DNA from: Actinomycetota bacterium
Lineage (GTDB): Bacteria > Actinomycetota > Acidimicrobiia > Acidimicrobiales > Ilumatobacteraceae
Length of the DNA stretch: 8,443 bases
NCBI GenBank assembly: GCA_005805045.1
Contig: SYNW01000060.1
Coordinates: 1 to 8,443, forward strand
Direction: 5' to 3'
Program-made: the position numbers and the translations under genes
The notes under the pieces: model-generated
The model's input: only the letters and a program-made list of their open reading frames with translations
Database searches by the model: none
Told to the model about the DNA's origin: nothing
In this document: piece after piece, positions 6,547 through 8,443 of the stretch
How the letters are laid out: every line of letters begins with the position of its first letter
How positions within the stretch are numbered: the stretch's first letter is position 1

Positions 6547-7446
6547 CTACTGACCTCGTGTAGTTGTGTGCCACTTGCCGATAGCTACTTTTGAAAGGAG
6601 CCCGAACAAAATGAACACCACTAAACCGAAAATACTCGCCAAAATGATCGCGGCTATCAATTCTGATCCCCATAGCCGGCTTCGGTAGATGTCAATTTGA
6701 GCGCCAATACCGACGACACCACCTTGGCGAAAGTAGAAATCGCCGACGACCGCACCAATTACCGACAGACCGGCCGAGATGCGCAAACCAACAAAAATAT
6801 TCGGCATTGCAGCGGGAAACTGAAGTTTGCGCAGTCGCGTGAATTTGCTCGCACCGTGCAGCGAAAATAGCTCGTGTTGACTTTTGTCGACCGAAAGCAG
6901 ACCAAAAAGTGTGTTGTTGACAATTGGGAAAAACGCGATGAGTACGACAACCAATATCCGCTGCAGTCGTATGCCGTCGATCAATGCTCGAATGAGGGGT
7001 GTCATCGCCAAAATTGGCGCAGATTGCAACGCCACTAGATACGGCCAAGTTGCCCGCTCCATCCATCGCCGAGTTGCCATCAGCGTGGCAAGCGTTGTGC
7101 CGATCAGGATCGTAATGAACAAACCGATTACGGCGATCTTGATCGAGTCCCATAGTGACCGTAATATCGGCTTTAAGCCACGTTGCTCACCAACCGACCA
7201 GGTCAAAAAACCCTCTTCAATCACCCGATGAGGAGTAGGCAACAAAAATCTCTTTTGGGGTGGCAACACTTGGGTCGACAATAAATACCACAAACTGATA
7301 AAGATCACGAAGACGACTATCGGCCCGGCGAAGTCGCTGACAAGATTGCGGTCTTTGGTCTCGCGTGGCGCATCGTCAACTCGCAAACTTGGTGGCGCTG
7401 ACTTTTCTATCGTGCTTGTCTCTTCGATGCTGTTCGTCACGGTCAC
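6547..7446 (-). CDS. ABC transporter permease, SsuC/TauC-like
   Basis: A 299-residue inner-membrane permease of the binding-protein-dependent transport superfamily. After a hydrophilic, cytoplasmic N-terminal tail of about 40 residues come about six hydrophobic segments (roughly 41-59, 100-124, 135-151, 163-184, 219-237 and 262-285). The cytoplasmic EAA-type loop that docks on the ATPase is HGASKFTRLRKLQFPAAMP at about 197-215, with the usual G/A-S then hydrophobic-P-A-x-P spacing. The layout is that of the SsuC/TauC/ThiX permeases, which act as homodimers. The start is GTG at 7446, overlapping the ATPase stop by 4 bases (GTGA), so the two are translationally coupled; a second GTG two codons later is an alternative. 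The only permease in the window, it should pair with the ATPase and binding protein around it. Confidence 0.9.
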   Translation of the reverse strand: MTVTNSIEETSTIEKSAPPSLRVDDAPRETKDRNLVSDFAGPIVVFVIFISLWYLLSTQVLPPQKRFLLPTPHRVIEEGFLTWSVGEQRGLKPILRSLWDSIKIAVIGLFITILIGTTLATLMATRRWMERATWPYLVALQSAPILAMTPLIRALIDGIRLQRILVVVLIAFFPIVNNTLFGLLSVDKSQHELFSLHGASKFTRLRKLQFPAAMPNIFVGLRISAGLSVIGAVVGDFYFRQGGVVGIGAQIDIYRSRLWGSELIAAIILASIFGLVVFILFGLLSKVAIGKWHTTTRGQ

Positions 7447-8177
7447 ACCAAGGCTCCACGAAGTGCGAGCGAAACTTCGCCACAGATTTCTGCAAATTTG
7501 GGTTCATATCGCAACGAGTGTGCACGTGGGTAACTAAACGGAATATCAAAACTTTCAACGATTTGTCCAGGTCGAGCCGACATCACCAACACTTTGGTGG
7601 ACATATAAACGGCTTCGGCAATCGAATGAGTGATGAACAAACCGGCAAAACCTTCGATCTGAAACAATCGTAAAAGTTCGTCATTCAGTCGTTCGCGCGT
7701 GATCTCGTCTAGGGCACCGAAAGGTTCGTCAAACAAGAATACCCGCGGTTTCATCACCAATGAGCGGGCGAGTGATGCTCGCATTCGCATTCCGCCGGAC
7801 AATTGGCGGGGATACTTGTCTTCGAAACCCGTTAGACCCACCAGATCGATGGCGTCTTGCGCCAACTTGGTGCGCTTTGTCTTTTCGATTCCATGTAACT
7901 CGGCAATAATTTCAATATTTTTTCGTACGTTGCGCCAAGGCAACAGTGTCGCATCTTGAAAAACATAACCGATGCTGTTACGGTCGATTTCGCACTTGCC
8001 TTCAGTCTCCACTTCAAGATTTGATGCAATACGCAGCAAAGTCGATTTGCCACAACCAGATGGGCCGACAACCGTTACAAATTCGCCAAGATTGATATCA
8101 AAACTAACGCCACCAAGAGCTTTCGTGCCGTCGGGAAACGTCATGCCGACATTTTTGAACCCCAGTGCCCCAGCCAC
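7443..8177 (-). CDS. ABC transporter ATP-binding protein, SsuB/TauB-like
   Basis: A 244-residue nucleotide-binding subunit that powers the adjacent importer from the cytoplasmic face. All ATPase motifs are intact: Walker A GPSGCGKST at 38-46, Q-loop Gln74 (YVFQDATLLPW), signature LSGGM at 126-130, Walker B VFLFDE at 146-151, D-loop GALD at 154-157 and switch His184 (FITHSIAEAVYMS). The Q-loop and the LSGGMRMRASLARS stretch are of the nitrate/taurine/sulfonate/thiamine-precursor subfamily; Met replaces the common Gln after LSGGMR. The start is GTG at 8177, 17 bases after the stop of the amidohydrolase gene, with only a weak AGG-like site upstream; it places the first strand a normal distance from Walker A. 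The stop overlaps the permease start by 4 bases. Confidence 0.93.
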   Translation of the reverse strand: MAGALGFKNVGMTFPDGTKALGGVSFDINLGEFVTVVGPSGCGKSTLLRIASNLEVETEGKCEIDRNSIGYVFQDATLLPWRNVRKNIEIIAELHGIEKTKRTKLAQDAIDLVGLTGFEDKYPRQLSGGMRMRASLARSLVMKPRVFLFDEPFGALDEITRERLNDELLRLFQIEGFAGLFITHSIAEAVYMSTKVLVMSARPGQIVESFDIPFSYPRAHSLRYEPKFAEICGEVSLALRGALV

Positions 8178-8194
8178 GCCTAGACAATAGTTGA

Positions 8195-8443
8195 TTAGTT
8201 GGCGAGAGCCAAACGGTTGCTGGTCACTTTTCCTTTATAAAAAACTAAGGTCCGCCCTGGCATATTGGCGATGGCTTCTCGCATCGAATCTGCAGGCGTC
8301 AGCATCAAATTCGCCGTTGATCCGACATGAGGGCCGGAGGTTGCCAGGCCCATGATTTCGCGCGCGACGGTGGACACCGAGTTGAATGCGTCATTCGGCA
8401 ACAGATGAGCCGTAAGTATCGCGAGTCCCGCACTTTCAAGAGG
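8195..8443 (-). CDS. Cytosine-deaminase-like amidohydrolase, C-terminal fragment cut by window edge
   Basis: The minus-strand frame is open to the right edge (82 codons visible plus the TAA at 8195-8197), so this is the 3' end of a longer gene; the TTG at 8401 is not its start. The visible part begins PLESAGLAILTAHLLPNDAF, followed by VSTVAREIMGL, then VGSTANLMLTPADSMREAI and GRTLVFYKGKV. This matches the C-terminal helix and closing beta-sandwich of metal-dependent amidohydrolases of the cytosine deaminase group (COG0402), where the substrate is a pyrimidine, related ring or other amidine. The catalytic His/Asp residues lie outside the window, so activity and substrate are open. It is the first visible gene of the transporter operon, 17 bases before the ATPase start, which suggests that its substrate or product is carried by that transporter. 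Confidence 0.75.
   Translation of the reverse strand, partial: PLESAGLAILTAHLLPNDAFNSVSTVAREIMGLATSGPHVGSTANLMLTPADSMREAIANMPGRTLVFYKGKVTSNRLALAN

Overview
The window looks like chromosomal DNA of a moderate-GC actinobacterium. The best guess is an acidimicrobial or other aquatic lineage. The clues are the actinobacterial-style LAGTxxRF motif of the EPSP synthase, a lipoprotein whose lipobox is followed by an acidic Thr/Glu/Ala linker, and frequent GTG/TTG starts. This placement is inference from gene style, not from a marker gene. No rRNA, tRNA, CRISPR array, insertion sequence, integrase or phage gene was recognised.

Left part (1-2796, plus strand): the 3' part of a prephenate dehydrogenase gene with a C-terminal ACT domain (tyrosine synthesis) overlaps by 4 bases the start of aroA (EPSP synthase, shikimate pathway). 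After a 79-base gap with a perfect TATAAT box and a good ribosome binding site comes a TTG-started purine-type phosphoribosyltransferase.

Middle (2805-5180): a minus-strand FAD-dependent oxidoreductase of the phytoene-dehydrogenase-like group converges on the phosphoribosyltransferase with only 8 bases between the stops. It is divergently transcribed, with 33 bases between starts, from a plus-strand creatininase-family metal-dependent amidohydrolase. A strong 11-bp GC hairpin at 5202-5227 separates that gene from the next, convergent, operon.

Right part (5252-8443, minus strand): an apparent operon read from right to left. It holds the C-terminal end of a cytosine-deaminase-like amidohydrolase, an ABC transporter ATPase, its permease (4-base GTGA overlap), and, after 104 bases, a substrate-binding lipoprotein of the NMT1/SsuA type. 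The transporter plus two amidohydrolase-type enzymes (one in the operon, one convergent to it) suggest uptake and hydrolysis of a small nitrogen compound such as a pyrimidine, a thiamine-precursor-like molecule or a creatinine-like ring. The substrate cannot be read from the sequence. Nothing in the window is clearly a new kind of system; the uptake/hydrolysis neighbourhood is its most interesting part.
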